Shown: positions 1 through 10,300, numbered from the stretch's first letter. The stretch is 64,000 bases of DNA from Sordariomycetes sp. S80-01Y (GCA_037042185.1 JAXQJY010000032.1:682001-746000); one strand, 5' to 3'. Notes: generated by a model not told the origin, from the sequence alone. Numbers and translations: made by a program.

Positions 1-237
1 TCACTTGTTATAAATTAGGAACTGAATGCTTGAAGAAAGTTTAACGAGGTTGTAATCTTGGGCATCTAGTCTAGACCCTTAACCTGCAAAATGGAGCCCT
101 TCATTAAATGTAATCGGTGACGACGCGGGTACTCAGTGGCCTGGATTCGTTTATGTCGATCCAATGCTTTCTTCTAGACAGTGTGAATAGCTCTTTCGCC
201 AATTCTACAGGTGAAATCTGGTGTTATGATTCGAGGC

Positions 238-1954
238 CTACTCAGAAACCTCGTCCAAGGCACTGTACATGTTCCCATGCCCTGAAGCATACGACTGTCG
301 TGCCGCACCTACGCTCTCCTCCCACTCCTCCGCGCCCTCAGGCTTGATCAAGCTCTCAATCGCCCAGGCAACCCTTTCAGCGCCAATCTTCGCACCTCCG
401 ATGTTAGGCGCCGCGGGTCCCAGCTGCAACGAGCCAAGCCTTCCCGTCATGAACAGCGGCACGTCGTCCTTCCACATGAGGTCCTCGTTGAGGCAGGGGA
501 ATCCGCCGAAACCCTTCACGGGGTACTTCTCGAGCATTGTCTGTAAGTAGGGTAGCTTCGCGAAGTCGGTCTGGATGCCAGTGGCGAAGACGATGTAGTC
601 CATCTTGGGCAGCTGCGTGTCGGCGGGCTCGATGGTGACCGACCACTTACCGCCGCCATCACCTTCGTCTTCAAATTTGGCATCGACCAGTCTTGTCTTC
701 GTCCGAAAGTCACATCTTCCTGAAGCTATGTGCTTCTTGGTTCTCTCCCTGTAGAACAACGGTGTGATGCTGCCTCCTCCGCGGGCTTGTTTGATGATGG
801 CTAGTCGCTCCTCGTCCGAGTCAGCGGTCCAGAATCTAGATTGCTCCGCATTCTTGTATTTTCCCATCCACTCCAGATCCACGTCGAAATGCTTGAGACG
901 TAGCGAACTTCTAAGGAAATGATACACCTTGGTTACTCCTCGCCGAATTGCTACGTCGGCGAGCTGTGCAGAAGTAAGTCCGCCGCCAATGATGAGCAGG
1001 TTCGTGGGCTTCTTCGCGGCCATGCGTCGCTGGATGATGGGTGGGGGATACTGGTCCTTGTTGGCGGTGATATGGAAGCTGTGGCAGCACTGTAGTATCG
1101 GGCCGGTCTGAGGCATGGAGGGCGGACGAGGGATGACAGGGGAGTTAGCAGGCCCAACGGCCATCACCACTGACTTCGCATATCGCGTTGATTTGTTCGT
1201 GGTGACAGTGAAGAGCTTTTCGTCACCAGACGAGACTCCCCTGACCACTCCATAGTCCAGGTTTTGGATGCCTTCTTGGGAGATCAGGTCGTCATTGAGC
1301 CCGTACCGGTCGACAACGTCTTGGCTGTGATCGATAAAGAGCGCTTGCGAGGGAGTGTAGTAGTCGTTGCGATCACGCAAGTTGATGGCAACTCGTCCAC
1401 TTTGTCTAGGAAGTCTTAGCAAACCCCAACAATCTGATAGCTCGCACTGACCTCCCGCCATAATTCTTTTGTCCTTTCTGCTTCTTCGCATGCTTGCTGA
1501 CTTCCTTTCCAACACAGTTCTTGATCTCAATCAGCTCGTCCTGTCTTCCAGTCCGGTACGCATGAGCAAGCATGGCATCCCTATCTAAAGGGTCTATATG
1601 CCAAAGCATGGGGCTCCTCAGATGTTGGATGTCATAAGCGGCAAAGAGTCTCTTCCACCGTCCGAGGAAGACGTCCGTCTCGGCATCGAGGACGAGCATC
1701 TTGTATTCCGGCCGACGTCCGGCCTGTGAGGCGGGTGTCTTCTTGCCGGACTTGACGTGCTTCAGGGCTACTCTGTTCCCATACTTGCCTATCCAGGAGT
1801 ACCGACGGTGCTCTTCGTCGGTGAAGAGGGCATCGGGGGCATGCTCACGCAGGCGGGCTGCGGTTGCGAGGCCGCATGGACCGGCGCCCACGATAATGAC
1901 ATCAAGTACTTCCTCTTCCAGGAAGTGAGGCATGGCTGTGCTCTTGAAGCTCAC
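238..1954 (-). CDS. FAD/NAD(P)H-dependent monooxygenase-like protein
   Basis: Two exons (1954-1452 and 1405-238) joined across a 46-bp intron (1406-1451) give 556 residues with the frame preserved. The N-terminus has a GAGPCG dinucleotide-binding loop for FAD. A second Rossmann loop, IIGGGLTSAQ, near the middle suits NADPH. The later FATGI motif is typical of the ornithine/lysine N-hydroxylase and related flavin monooxygenase superfamily. The C-terminal stretch around LGPAAPNIGG also fits that group. By family it would use NADPH and O2 to hydroxylate or oxidise a small substrate, but the substrate cannot be read from the sequence. No siderophore synthetase or transporter lies beside it, so a siderophore role is not supported. 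Translation could instead start 21 nt downstream at the second Met. It is the only gene between the left edge and the Cys-rich duplication. Confidence 0.8.
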
Positions 1955-4129
1955 CTTAATGACTCAAATGGTGATAGAAGGGTCACTAGAAGGGAGGATT
2001 GTGATGTCGAAGATGTAGAAGATGGCAGAGAAAGATCGGAGTTGCCCCGTCTTCTTTGGGGGCCTGACGCACTTGCGGACAGCTGGACTCCATGGGGTCA
2101 TTAGCAGTATTTGAAGGCATATTTGGGAAAGCTCTTCCTGGAGTGACACCTTGTTGGCCTGCCCGTGCTCGAACTCCAGGAGGCGCACCGGATTTTGACC
2201 ATCAAGGTTCCCAAAACCATTGCGATATCATCGGCGGGATCGTAACGGTGTCCTCGAGGCCTCTAAGACTTATGAAGATAGTTGCAGAGAGTCAGTGCTT
2301 ATTAATGAAAAATTCCGTAACCAGGAGTTCGAGGCTTATAGTGTGTCGAGAACTACCACATGGCTGGTAAGGGCTCTAACGGCACCAACGCCTTGTCTGA
2401 GAACTTTGGACCCACGCAAGAGACCCAAGACCAGCTTGAAAGCTTTTTCTTTTTCTTATTCAATCACAGGTGCGTTACAGTATTCTTCAGAATTGGGTTT
2501 GCTATTTCACACGTGACCCCGGAGAAGATGAGGCTCAACATCCTTCTTTCAAAAGATGGCACAGTGTTGGGGAGATCAATTGCCGCATCTCTCCGCATCC
2601 TACTCCAAGTGAATCAGGTCCTTTGACCATAGGCGACGACCTGTAAGAAATGAAAAAAAAGAACAGGCCGCCACCAGATGAAGCTATAATACCAGTAGCG
2701 CTAGTAAGCGGCGCGACGAGTACGAGTATGTCGCAGATAACCCCGTAGCACGTACCCTAGCAGACTATGGATATGAAAATTTACGCCATGACATAACATA
2801 CGGGTAATTTCAGCTCCTTGAGGATATCAATACAAATATATGGCACACCTAGTTCCAACGTTACAACCGCCGTATTAACTACGCCAAAGTCTGTGCATAG
2901 TAGGCGCATCTCGCCGACCAAAGCATGTACCCTTTCCTTCTATTGAAATCTGTAAGTTTTAACGTCAAGCTGTAGTAACGTTAAGTTAGTGTACCTGCTC
3001 GTGGAGCCGCATAACTTCAGTCGGTGTGTTACGGCCCATCTTACGTCTTAGACAGCTTATGATTGCCGACTTGCCGCGGTTGAGACCGGAATAGCTCCTC
3101 AAACTGCGAAGGACATGGCGTCGCTCATCCGTGAGTGTTTAGTGGAGATAGTGGCCGACTTGTTGTGGGTTTATTGGGTCGTCAGTGCAATATATTCGAT
3201 ACGTCTTCGGGCAAGCCTTCTCCCCGCGTGCGGTAATCGTCTGGATCGAAGTCTTACCACAGTCGTAGACAACCGATTGCGAGATCGCTCTGTTTGACGT
3301 CTTGCTGATTTTATTGCTAAAAAGGCCTTGGGTTCAGACGGTATGTCTGGTTCGGCTGTCCAACAAACCCAACGTCAGTTGACTGGCATCATCTTCGCCA
3401 TTGCTAGACCCGGAAAGTCACAGCATGGCGTGTATCATTAATAAATCAGCATTGATTGGACTGAATCTCTGGTGGTTAATGTCTTGGAAATGTTCCTTTT
3501 GAACATTAGCGACATGAGTCGTTCCACTTGAATACACTTGAAAGCTGAATGTTCTCTGGCCGCTGTTCGCCGATACACCGACCGCACCCTGTATGGTGGT
3601 CGGCCCACAGGAGATGCTTTGGAGCGCTAAAAGAATAACAATATCCATACGCCATCATCTCCCAGACTAATTCACCTTGAATTTCCGTCAGAGACATCGC
3701 TCTGACGTAGCTTATAACAGACGAATTCTTCATGTTTGTGTCTTCCAGAGAAAAGCTAATCCTGAAGTACCATTACGTAGCATTGCCCGGAGATATTGCC
3801 CCGGGCCGTCGTTCTTGAGGTGCGTTTCGCAGCGATATATATCGCGATCCCCAGACTCTCATTCCGGAAGGGGCGAGACACGGATGGCACATTCTAGTCG
3901 AACATCGACCAGCATCGACCCGTCATGCCAGGTGCAGGTCTTTACTTTACCTTTCAAAGAGTTTATTTTGCTCTGCTACGAAGCTAGAACTTCTGCGGGC
4001 GTCCGACCGAATAGTAACTTATCCTGAATTGGGGGGACGGGTGTGGCGTTGCGGTGAGAGGGCTTGGTGGGCCTTTTAAATTTAGTGGATATGTCTTGAC
4101 GATAATGATCTTCCCGAGTATCGTCTTAT

Positions 4130-4184
4130 CTCCCTTGTGCCTCCCTTGTGCCTCCCTTGTGTCTCCCTTGTGTCTTCTTTGTGT
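4130..4184. repeat. 11-bp promoter minisatellite, five units
   Basis: Five adjacent 11-bp units of consensus CTCCCTTGTGY occupy 4130-4184, the last one degenerate. They lie about 95 bp upstream of the TATA box of Cys-rich gene 1. The equivalent site in copy B (about 6713-6734) has only two units, so the array differs in length between the paralogous promoters. Confidence 0.85.
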
Positions 4185-4280
4185 CTTAATTCCTGCTTTG
4201 CACTCTGTAACTAGAGGAACAGTTGGTGATACTTGTACCATACACGGTAATGGCTGTCGTGCCGAAGCAGCACACACAGG

Positions 4281-4288
4281 ATATAAAG
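4281..4288 (+). promoter_or_regulatory. TATA box of Cys-rich gene 1
   Basis: ATATAAAG lies about 117 bp upstream of the ATG. The same element, in the same CACACAG context, sits upstream of the paralogue at 6823, so the core promoter was duplicated with the gene. Confidence 0.6.
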
Positions 4289-4404
4289 CCTGCCGGAACC
4301 TCTTCCTATGGGTGATCGGGGCTCGAACGCCCTCTCAGATTCCCTCACTATTATCACGCTCATACGTCATACAGCCATAGTCACGCCATACAGCCATAGT
4401 CACG

Positions 4405-5022
4405 ATGGTTCCCTTACTGCTCATTCTTTTCGCTCTCACTGGGCTCTCCCATGGTCAACGAGAGGCGAGCCCGCGTCAATTCCCCGCGAACTGTGAGGCC
4501 ACAACTGACGGTCTCGAGCCCGGATTACGTCTACTCCCCCTGCAGGGTCTTCCTCCAAAAGACTTTCGAATCTGCCATTCAGTCGGCGGGCCATGCATAA
4601 CCGACAAGGACTGCGGTAAACCGGACGTAGATTCGTGCCACGCCGCAGACACCAGCTTCACGGGTCGTATCCGCCCTGTGGACTCAAGGTGCGTTCAAGG
4701 AACCTGTCGGGTTGCCGCACGTCAACAAGATCAAGCATGCGACTGTCTGGTAGGCTGCGTACCGGAGAACACTCGGTTGCGACCACTTAGCTGCACTGCC
4801 GGCAAGTGCAGCCCACCGCCCTGTGCCGCGTGCGGCGAGAAGCCCAATGGTCTCTCGTGCTGTGGCTCTGGACTGGTTGGGTCCACCGGCGTATGCGAAT
4901 GTGGAACGGGTGGTGGTTGTCTTATTAACTCTGACTGTAACAACGGCCGGAATTGTTGCCGTGGGGGTCCATATGATGGCCGTTGTTGCTCTCAGTGCAG
5001 CAATCCATTTGCGTCATGCTAG
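4405..5022 (+). CDS. Small secreted cysteine-rich protein, copy 1
   Basis: A single-exon gene of 205 residues. The N-terminus is a classical signal peptide (hydrophobic LLLILFALTGL, likely cleaved after LSHG), followed by a mature chain of about 188 residues with 26 cysteines. Many form close pairs or motifs such as CDCLVGC, CGEKPNG, SCC, CECG and GRCCSQC, which suggests a heavily disulfide-bonded extracellular protein. The C-terminal third, with CC pairs and Gly-rich spacers, loosely recalls Dickkopf/colipase-like cysteine knots, but I do not recognise a named family. The ATG follows a conserved TCACG context and a TATA box. Its paralogue is at 6928-7542; all 26 cysteines align, and about two thirds of residues match by eye. 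A role as an effector, antimicrobial or cell-wall-associated protein is inference from being secreted, Cys-rich and duplicated. Confidence 0.82.
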   Translation: MVPLLLILFALTGLSHGQREASPRQFPANCEATTDGLEPGLRLLPLQGLPPKDFRICHSVGGPCITDKDCGKPDVDSCHAADTSFTGRIRPVDSRCVQGTCRVAARQQDQACDCLVGCVPENTRLRPLSCTAGKCSPPPCAACGEKPNGLSCCGSGLVGSTGVCECGTGGGCLINSDCNNGRNCCRGGPYDGRCCSQCSNPFASC

Positions 5023-6927
5023 GGGAGTTGAGTGATCGCTGGCAGCCCCGGGCGTCCAAGTCTTGCTTTCCTCGGTTCCCTCGGCGTGGGCCTCCTGCAG
5101 AGCCCTGGCAAAGCTCCCCAAGCGGCAACGGATCCCACAGCGCAGAAGTATGATAAAATTAGAACATCAGTCAATAAGAGACATATGCCCAGGCCTTCGT
5201 TCCCAAGTAGTCTATAACTATACTCTACTCGAGACCAATCCCGCAAGCCGACCCCGCGGAACCCCGAACTCCTCAGTAGCGAAACCACCTCCCTACGCTA
5301 GGACATCCGAACATAACGGTTCGCGACTAGGAGAACTCCTCGGACATTAATCTGTTTTCCAGTGTTACCCACCGGAAACGTGTCCAAGAAAACTTGATGC
5401 TCGAGGTGTTGTCGAGAACCACAAGAACCACATGGCCAGTCAAGGCTGTGGAGGGGCCAACGCCTTGTTAGAAACCTTTCGAGCCACGCAGAAAGCCCAT
5501 AAGATTAGCGTGAAGACACATATTTCTCTTTTCAATGATCTTTAGATACGCTAACCAAGTATGCAAACAGTGGTCATGGCATTTCACGTGTGGCCACGAA
5601 GAAGATGAGGCTCAAGTTCCTTGCTGCAGAAGATGGCACGACGTACGTCGGACAGATCAGCTTGCCGCATCCCGTCGCACCGTGCTCCACGTGGGTCAAA
5701 CCGTTTCGATAAGAGGCGTTACTCTGTGTGTGTAATGGAAAGGCACCAAACCGCCACGAGATAAGGCTATGATAGGAGTAGCGCAAGCACGCAGCCAGAC
5801 ACGTACGATTTTATCTTAGGGAAACGCGTGGGGAGTATCCTATGAGGCTCTAGATGTGATTATATACGCCCTTCTGGAACAGAGCTCGGGTATCTTCAAC
5901 CCCTTGAAGAGATCAATGCAATTATATATCAAGCATAGTCCCTACATAACAACCCCGCTATAAACTACGCTAATGCCTGTTTATGGTGGGCACATTTTAC
6001 GGATGAGACTATAAATCATTTTCTTCTATTGAAACTTCAAAGTTTAAGTGTCGAACACGAGTGACGTTAAACAGACGTACCGGGTCGTTAAGCCAGAGAA
6101 CTCCAGTCGGTGTGTTACGACCCACCCTGCGTACGAAACAGCTCAAAATTCCCAACTTGCTGCGGTGAAACTGACGTGATTCCATAAATCGTTACGGAAA
6201 CACTCTCACCCGTCCGCGTTCGGACATGGCTCGTTAGCCAGTGTGATCTATTAGGGACTTCGATAATGCCTTCAGATGTCGCTCTCTTGCAGCTTATAGC
6301 GTTGAATTTCGTAGATTTATGATTTCCAGTTGACTGCTGTTTTTCAAGTATCATGCCGTGGTGCGTGCCCGGAGACATTCCTCCGGACTATCATCCTTGC
6401 AGTAATTTTTGCATGATATACATCTTGATCCAGGCTTTCATTCCGGAAGGGCGAGACACGAATGACACATTCTAGTAAAACACCGATCAGCACCATCCGT
6501 CATGCCAGGTGTAGGTCTTTACTCCATCTTTGAATGGGCTTGGTTCGCTTCACTGCGAAGCTGGAACTTCTGCGCGGTTTCGACTGCATAGCAACTTACC
6601 CTGGTTAAGAGGGTTGATTGTTGGACTTCAGTGGGAGCGCCTGGTGGAGCAGACTTTAGTGGATGTCTCTTGACGATGATGACCTTCGCAAGTATCATTG
6701 AATCTCCCTTGCGTCTCCCTTGTGTCTCTATTCCTGCTTTGCATGCTGTGACCAGGTGACCACTGGGGAACGGTGCTCCCGCGAATGGTAACTGCCGTCA
6801 TACCGAAGTAGCGCACACAGAGTATAAAGCCCACCGAAGCCCCCTGTTTTATTTGATCGAAGCAGGAGCTCATTTTAAGATTTATCTTGCTATTACCACT
6901 CTTAAACTCCACATAAGCATAGCCACG
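5023..6927. other. Intergenic region: trailer of copy A and left flank of copy B
   Basis: No gene is supported. 5023-5225 is the shared 3' trailer of gene 1. About 5345 onward is the left flank of repeat copy B. In one frame around 5570-5720 it reads like a remnant coding segment (HFTCGHEEDE, then CCRRWHD), but the other copies do not keep that frame open. The region near 6713-6830 has the two-unit 11-bp repeat and the TATA box of gene 2. Confidence 0.6.
6823..6828 (+). promoter_or_regulatory. TATA box of Cys-rich gene 2
   Basis: TATAAA lies 100 bp upstream of the ATG at 6928, with the same CACACAG sequence just upstream as in gene 1. Confidence 0.6.
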
Positions 6928-7542
6928 ATGACCCCCTTTCTATTTCTTCTCTTCACTCTCTCCGGCCTCTCCTATGGACAACTGAAGGCGAGCCCGCGAC
7001 AATTTCCCGCGGACTGTGAGGGCCTCCCCGACGGCCTCGAGCCCGTATTGCGTCTACTCCCGCTACCGCGCTCTAGTTCCAATAGCTTTCGACTCTGTCA
7101 TTCACTCGGCGGACCATGTATAACCGACGACGACTGCGGTAAACCGGATACGAATTTATGCAGCGCCGAAGACACCAGCTATAAGGGCCGTATCGTCCCT
7201 ATGAAGTCAAGATGCGTTCAAGGAACTTGCCGGGTTGCCTTGCGTTCACAAAATGAGGCCTGCGACTGTCTGGTAGGTTGCACCCCAGAAAACGGATTAT
7301 CGTTTCCACTTAGCTGCACTGCCGGCAAGTGCGTGCCGCCGTCGTGCGCCAAATGCGGCGAGAAGCCCAATGGTCGCTCATGCTGCTTCGGCGCGACACT
7401 GGGATTCAACGGCGTATGCGAATGTGGAGGCGGTGGCTGTCTGATTAACTCAGACTGCAATGGCAGCAAGAAGTGTTGCAATGGGGGTCCGTATGGCGGC
7501 AGGTGTTGCTCTCAGTGCAGCGATTCCTCTACGCCATGCTAG
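6928..7542 (+). CDS. Small secreted cysteine-rich protein, copy 2
   Basis: A single-exon gene of 204 residues, paralogous to 4405-5022. I chose the ATG at 6928 because it lines up with the start of copy 1, has the same CACG context and begins a signal peptide (hydrophobic FLFLLFTLSGL, likely cleaved after LSYG). The frame is open for 25 codons further upstream, but that extension is not conserved. The mature chain keeps every one of the 26 cysteines of copy 1 and short blocks such as CITD, RCVQGTCRVA, SCTAGKC, CGEKPNGRSCC and CLINSDCN. Changes concentrate between the cysteines. The function is unknown; extracellular location is the only firm prediction. Confidence 0.82.
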   Translation: MTPFLFLLFTLSGLSYGQLKASPRQFPADCEGLPDGLEPVLRLLPLPRSSSNSFRLCHSLGGPCITDDDCGKPDTNLCSAEDTSYKGRIVPMKSRCVQGTCRVALRSQNEACDCLVGCTPENGLSFPLSCTAGKCVPPSCAKCGEKPNGRSCCFGATLGFNGVCECGGGGCLINSDCNGSKKCCNGGPYGGRCCSQCSDSSTPC

Positions 7543-8697
7543 AGGGTTTTGAGTAGTAGAGCTGTGGTTCAACTCCCCAAGCACAACAGATTCCTCCTTT
7601 AGCACAGAAGTGGGTTTAGATGACCAACACATTCAATAAAGGATCTTCGAACAGACCTCCATTCCTAAGTAGAGCTCAAATTCGCTTCGTATAATTTGTC
7701 AAACGGGAAGACAACACAGCATTGCCTCAGATGGTAGCGCATCTACCAAGTGAGCTGATCAGCATTAGCTCTGATTCTTTCAAAGGAACTAGCGATATTT
7801 GGTCTACGCTTCCAACTCTGCAAGCTTGGAAGCACATCGAATCTACTGCCTTGAACAGTGCTTCAAAGCTTCCACCATGATCACCTGGTCTTTGTACCGC
7901 CATAACGACAATCAGACCGTGTGGTGATCAGTCCATCGCTTAGATCGCATCCAAGCCGTGTTTAGCCGGCCAAAATCACTTTCGCGAAACCAGTTCCGCG
8001 AGCGTGCAACGATCTGTTCCCCAATGTTACCCACCGGAACTGAGTCCAAGAAACCTTGATGCTCGTGGTGATGAGAACCACGTGGGTAGTTAAGGCTGTG
8101 AGGGACCAACGCCTTGTTAGAGACCTTTCGACCCACGGAAAGGGCCCATAAAATTGATGTGAAGAAACATGTTGCTCTTTTTAAAGATCGGTAAGTACGT
8201 TAATGTACACAATTATCGGCTATGTCACCACACACGCAACCGCGAGGAAGATGGGGCTCAAATTGTTGTTTAGAAGATGGCACGATGTCAGAGATCAGAT
8301 TGCCGCATCTCGCCGCATCTTGCTCCACTTGAGTCGACCATGTCGATAAGAGCCTATACTCTGTGTGTAATGGACAGGCATCAAACCGCCACGAGATAAG
8401 GCTGTGATAGCAGTAGCGCAAGCACGCAAGCACAGGCGTACAAGCCTGGCTCAGCGGACCCCACGATCGGCGGCGCGACATCATCGGTGACCGCACCTGA
8501 CGTCACCACGGACCCTTTGGACCCTGAAGCTCAAAAGGGGCTTGAGCTCCAGTTCAAGCTCAAACAAAACACCAAAAGACACATTCAACGAATCTAGGCG
8601 CCCACTTCCTCAACACTCGGATCAATTGCGCCCGCACCCTCCACATCGGAACATTTGCCAAGCCCCATCGGAGAACAAGCATTTTGAAGGACCCACG
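7543..8697. other. Intergenic region: trailer of copy B and solo flank copy C
   Basis: No gene is supported. It holds the gene 2 trailer to about 7690, about 300 bp of unrelated sequence, the truncated repeat copy C (about 8005-8435), and the upstream region of the next gene. Confidence 0.6.
8005..8435. repeat. Partial third copy of the tandem repeat flank (copy C, no gene)
   Basis: This stretch matches the left flank of copy B (about 5345-5800) and copy A (about 2325-2710). It shares the TGTTACCCACCGGAA block, ACCAACGCCTTGTTAGA, AGATGGCACGATGT, a TTGCCGCATC block and AAACCGCCACGAGATAAGG. Similarity stops near 8435, before the part that would lead to a third gene. Confidence 0.8.
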
Positions 8698-9114
8698 ATG
8701 TCGATGCCAAGACTCGGCCTCCTCCGCACAGGAGCCTCCACCCTCAACCGCACCCTACTACCACAAGCCACAGCGCGCACATTCAGCGCCACACCGCCAC
8801 GTTTCCTCGCCGACAAGCCTGACAGCAGCGACTCCGGCGCCGTCCCGGACTCACTGTCGCAGCAGAAGTTCAAGGGCCGCACCGGCGGCGGCGAGCCCCT
8901 GGACGCCTCGGCAGAGTACGCCGCGCCTAAACCCAAGATCTCCAACCTCAGCGTGCCAGGCAAGACGGAGCGGGAGGACCTGACCGAGGAGCAGAGGAAG
9001 GAGGTGGATGAGCACAATGCAGACTTTGAGAAGAAGCACGACCACGGGGCGAGCGCGCCGGACGATAAGGTGGACAAGAAGTACTGGAGTGGGCAGACGC
9101 AGGGGAAGCCTTGA
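8698..9114 (+). CDS. Putative mitochondrial protein of unknown function
   Basis: 138 residues from the ATG at 8698; the frame is open further upstream from 8542. I preferred 8698 because the N-terminus then looks like a mitochondrial presequence: rich in Arg, Ser, Thr and Leu, lacking acidic residues for about 35 residues, with an RTFSATPPRF segment typical of matrix-peptidase cleavage sites. The rest is hydrophilic and strongly charged (TEEQRKEVDEHN, FEKKHDHG), with no membrane segment and no enzymatic motif. I do not recognise the family. It resembles small conserved fungal mitochondrial proteins in composition only. Confidence 0.65.
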   Translation: MSMPRLGLLRTGASTLNRTLLPQATARTFSATPPRFLADKPDSSDSGAVPDSLSQQKFKGRTGGGEPLDASAEYAAPKPKISNLSVPGKTEREDLTEEQRKEVDEHNADFEKKHDHGASAPDDKVDKKYWSGQTQGKP

Positions 9115-9704
9115 GTGAACGAGGGTGAAGATGGTGCTAGCAGGGTGAGAAGGGTGGACGGGATGAATGAAGTACGATGAGATACCCTGTGTGAGTGTCG
9201 AGAAGTTGAAGGTGGGTGGGCCATGTAAGAATACTGGTAAGGTAGTGAATGACATCCCTAGCGTCGTAAGCATTATCGATAGAACGCCAATGCGGCCCAT
9301 GAAATAATGTAGTTCCCAGCAAGGCGGGTTCGATAATCCAAGGTCGTCGTCACAGACCAACAGGCTTACACCGGATACCTGGCTGGTCACGCGTGCGGGT
9401 GTTGGTCGGCATCCATGCATGTGGGAGTGCGTGAGCATGGGACGGGCGACTATGCGCACAAAGGCGGCCGGCTCACCCGCGTGTGGTGTACATATATTGC
9501 CCGCGCGAACCAATTATCAAAAGGTGACCAAAAGGACTGTCGTCACCCCTGCAGCCGCCTCAAAGCCTTACATGCATAGTCTTTTTGTTAATTGGTCGAC
9601 GCTCAATGCGGAATTGGTCGTTTCGTCCATTCGCACCCAGATTGGGCAAAAAGCTGTCAGGGCTCCACTCACCTTGACCAAGGCTGTGTGGACCGGCTAC
9701 TACA

Positions 9705-9816
9705 TTGCCATTTTGGCAAGTTGTCAATTTGGCAACTTGCCATTTTGACAACTTGCCATTTTGACAACTTGTCAATTTGGCAACTTGCCATTTTGACAAC
9801 TTGCCATTCTGACATG
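9705..9816. repeat. 16-bp palindromic minisatellite, seven units
   Basis: Seven contiguous 16-bp units with no length variation (7 x 16 = 112 bp). Units are variants of TTGCCATTTTGGCAAG, TTGTCAATTTGGCAAC and TTGCCATTTTGACAAC. Each is itself an imperfect inverted repeat (TTGCC...GGCAA), so the array can fold into serial hairpins or cruciforms. The variants are not in simple alternation, and the last unit is degenerate. Confidence 0.9.
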
Positions 9817-10300
9817 TCACTAAAAGTGCAATGGTGTCTCTCTTTCCCTTCGTTCAATTGGGCGAGGTCGCTAAGTCTTCAACGCTAGTGCATGGGAACG
9901 ATTCTGCTTATTGGTTCCTGTCGTGCATAGATGGCCCTCAGCGGTTCGGCTAGCCGCAAGGTATGTTTTCCCGTTCAGCTTCCTCCCAAATTTTCGGGGT
10001 TAGAATCAGTCATCAGTTATCGGTATGTACCATGCCCTCTCACTCTACGCTTCCAGCAGAGACCACCGGTATCAAAACCCCGTCCGGTACCTGCTGTGCT
10101 TTCCGTGTCCTCCACGCGAGCGGTCAGTTTCCAAGGACTGCCAAATCGGGGCAAGTAGTCCCAGGCCAGCTGGTGAAGTAGGGTGGTCATTGGGTGTTGG
10201 CAAAAGCCCTCTGCCACCCGTAGTATGAAAGCAAGCAATGTTCCCAGCAAGTGCAAATGTTTTGCCGTCAGATGAGAGTTGTTGCTCAGTACAGGACGGG

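Larger units (their letters stand above)
1955..4404. other. Intergenic region holding the left flank of repeat copy A
   Basis: No convincing gene is present. From about 2325 the sequence aligns with 5345 onward and 8005 onward (see the three repeat entries). About 3145-3690 is extra sequence found only in this copy. The right end contains the 11-bp minisatellite and TATA box of the first Cys-rich gene. The short ORFs here are not conserved as reading frames in the other copies. Confidence 0.7.
2325..5225. repeat. Tandem segmental repeat, copy A (contains Cys-rich gene 1)
   Basis: Aligned by eye with copy B. Shared landmarks in the same order include ACCAACGCCTTGT near 2388, AGATGGCAC near 2558, a TTGCCGCATC block near 2580, GGTGTGTTACG near 3022, CATTCCGG and ATGCCAGGT blocks near 3860-3940, the CTCCCTTGTG repeat, the TATA box, the gene and a similar 3' trailer to about 5225. 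About 550 bp at 3145-3690 is absent from copy B. The flanks have many substitutions and small indels, whereas the gene remains intact. Borders are approximate. Confidence 0.8.
5345..7690. repeat. Tandem segmental repeat, copy B (contains Cys-rich gene 2)
   Basis: The second copy of the unit described for 2325-5225, in the same orientation. It starts at a TGTTACCCACCGGAA block near 5354 that recurs near 8017 in copy C, carries gene 2, and ends with the same kind of trailer near 7690. It lacks the roughly 550-bp extra segment of copy A. Flank similarity to copy A is lower than gene similarity. Confidence 0.8.

Noticed and set aside
4305-4340. A B-box-like sequence on the minus strand (GTTCGAGCCCC)
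   Set aside because: No matching A box or 5' acceptor strand is found at tRNA distance; it lies in the promoter/leader of Cys-rich gene 1.
7720-7795. A tRNA-like stretch (CCTCAGATGGTAGCGC)
   Set aside because: It resembles a tRNA D-arm/A box, but I could find neither a B box (GGTTCGAANCC) nor pairing acceptor ends at the right distance.
8622-9513. Two long minus-strand ORFs over the 8,698 gene
   Set aside because: They mirror the GC-rich coding sequence of the mitochondrial protein and have no recognisable features.
9560-9888. Overlapping ORFs encoding KWQVAKL/WQLAILTT-type repeats
   Set aside because: They are simple translations of the 16-bp minisatellite and have no start context or homology.
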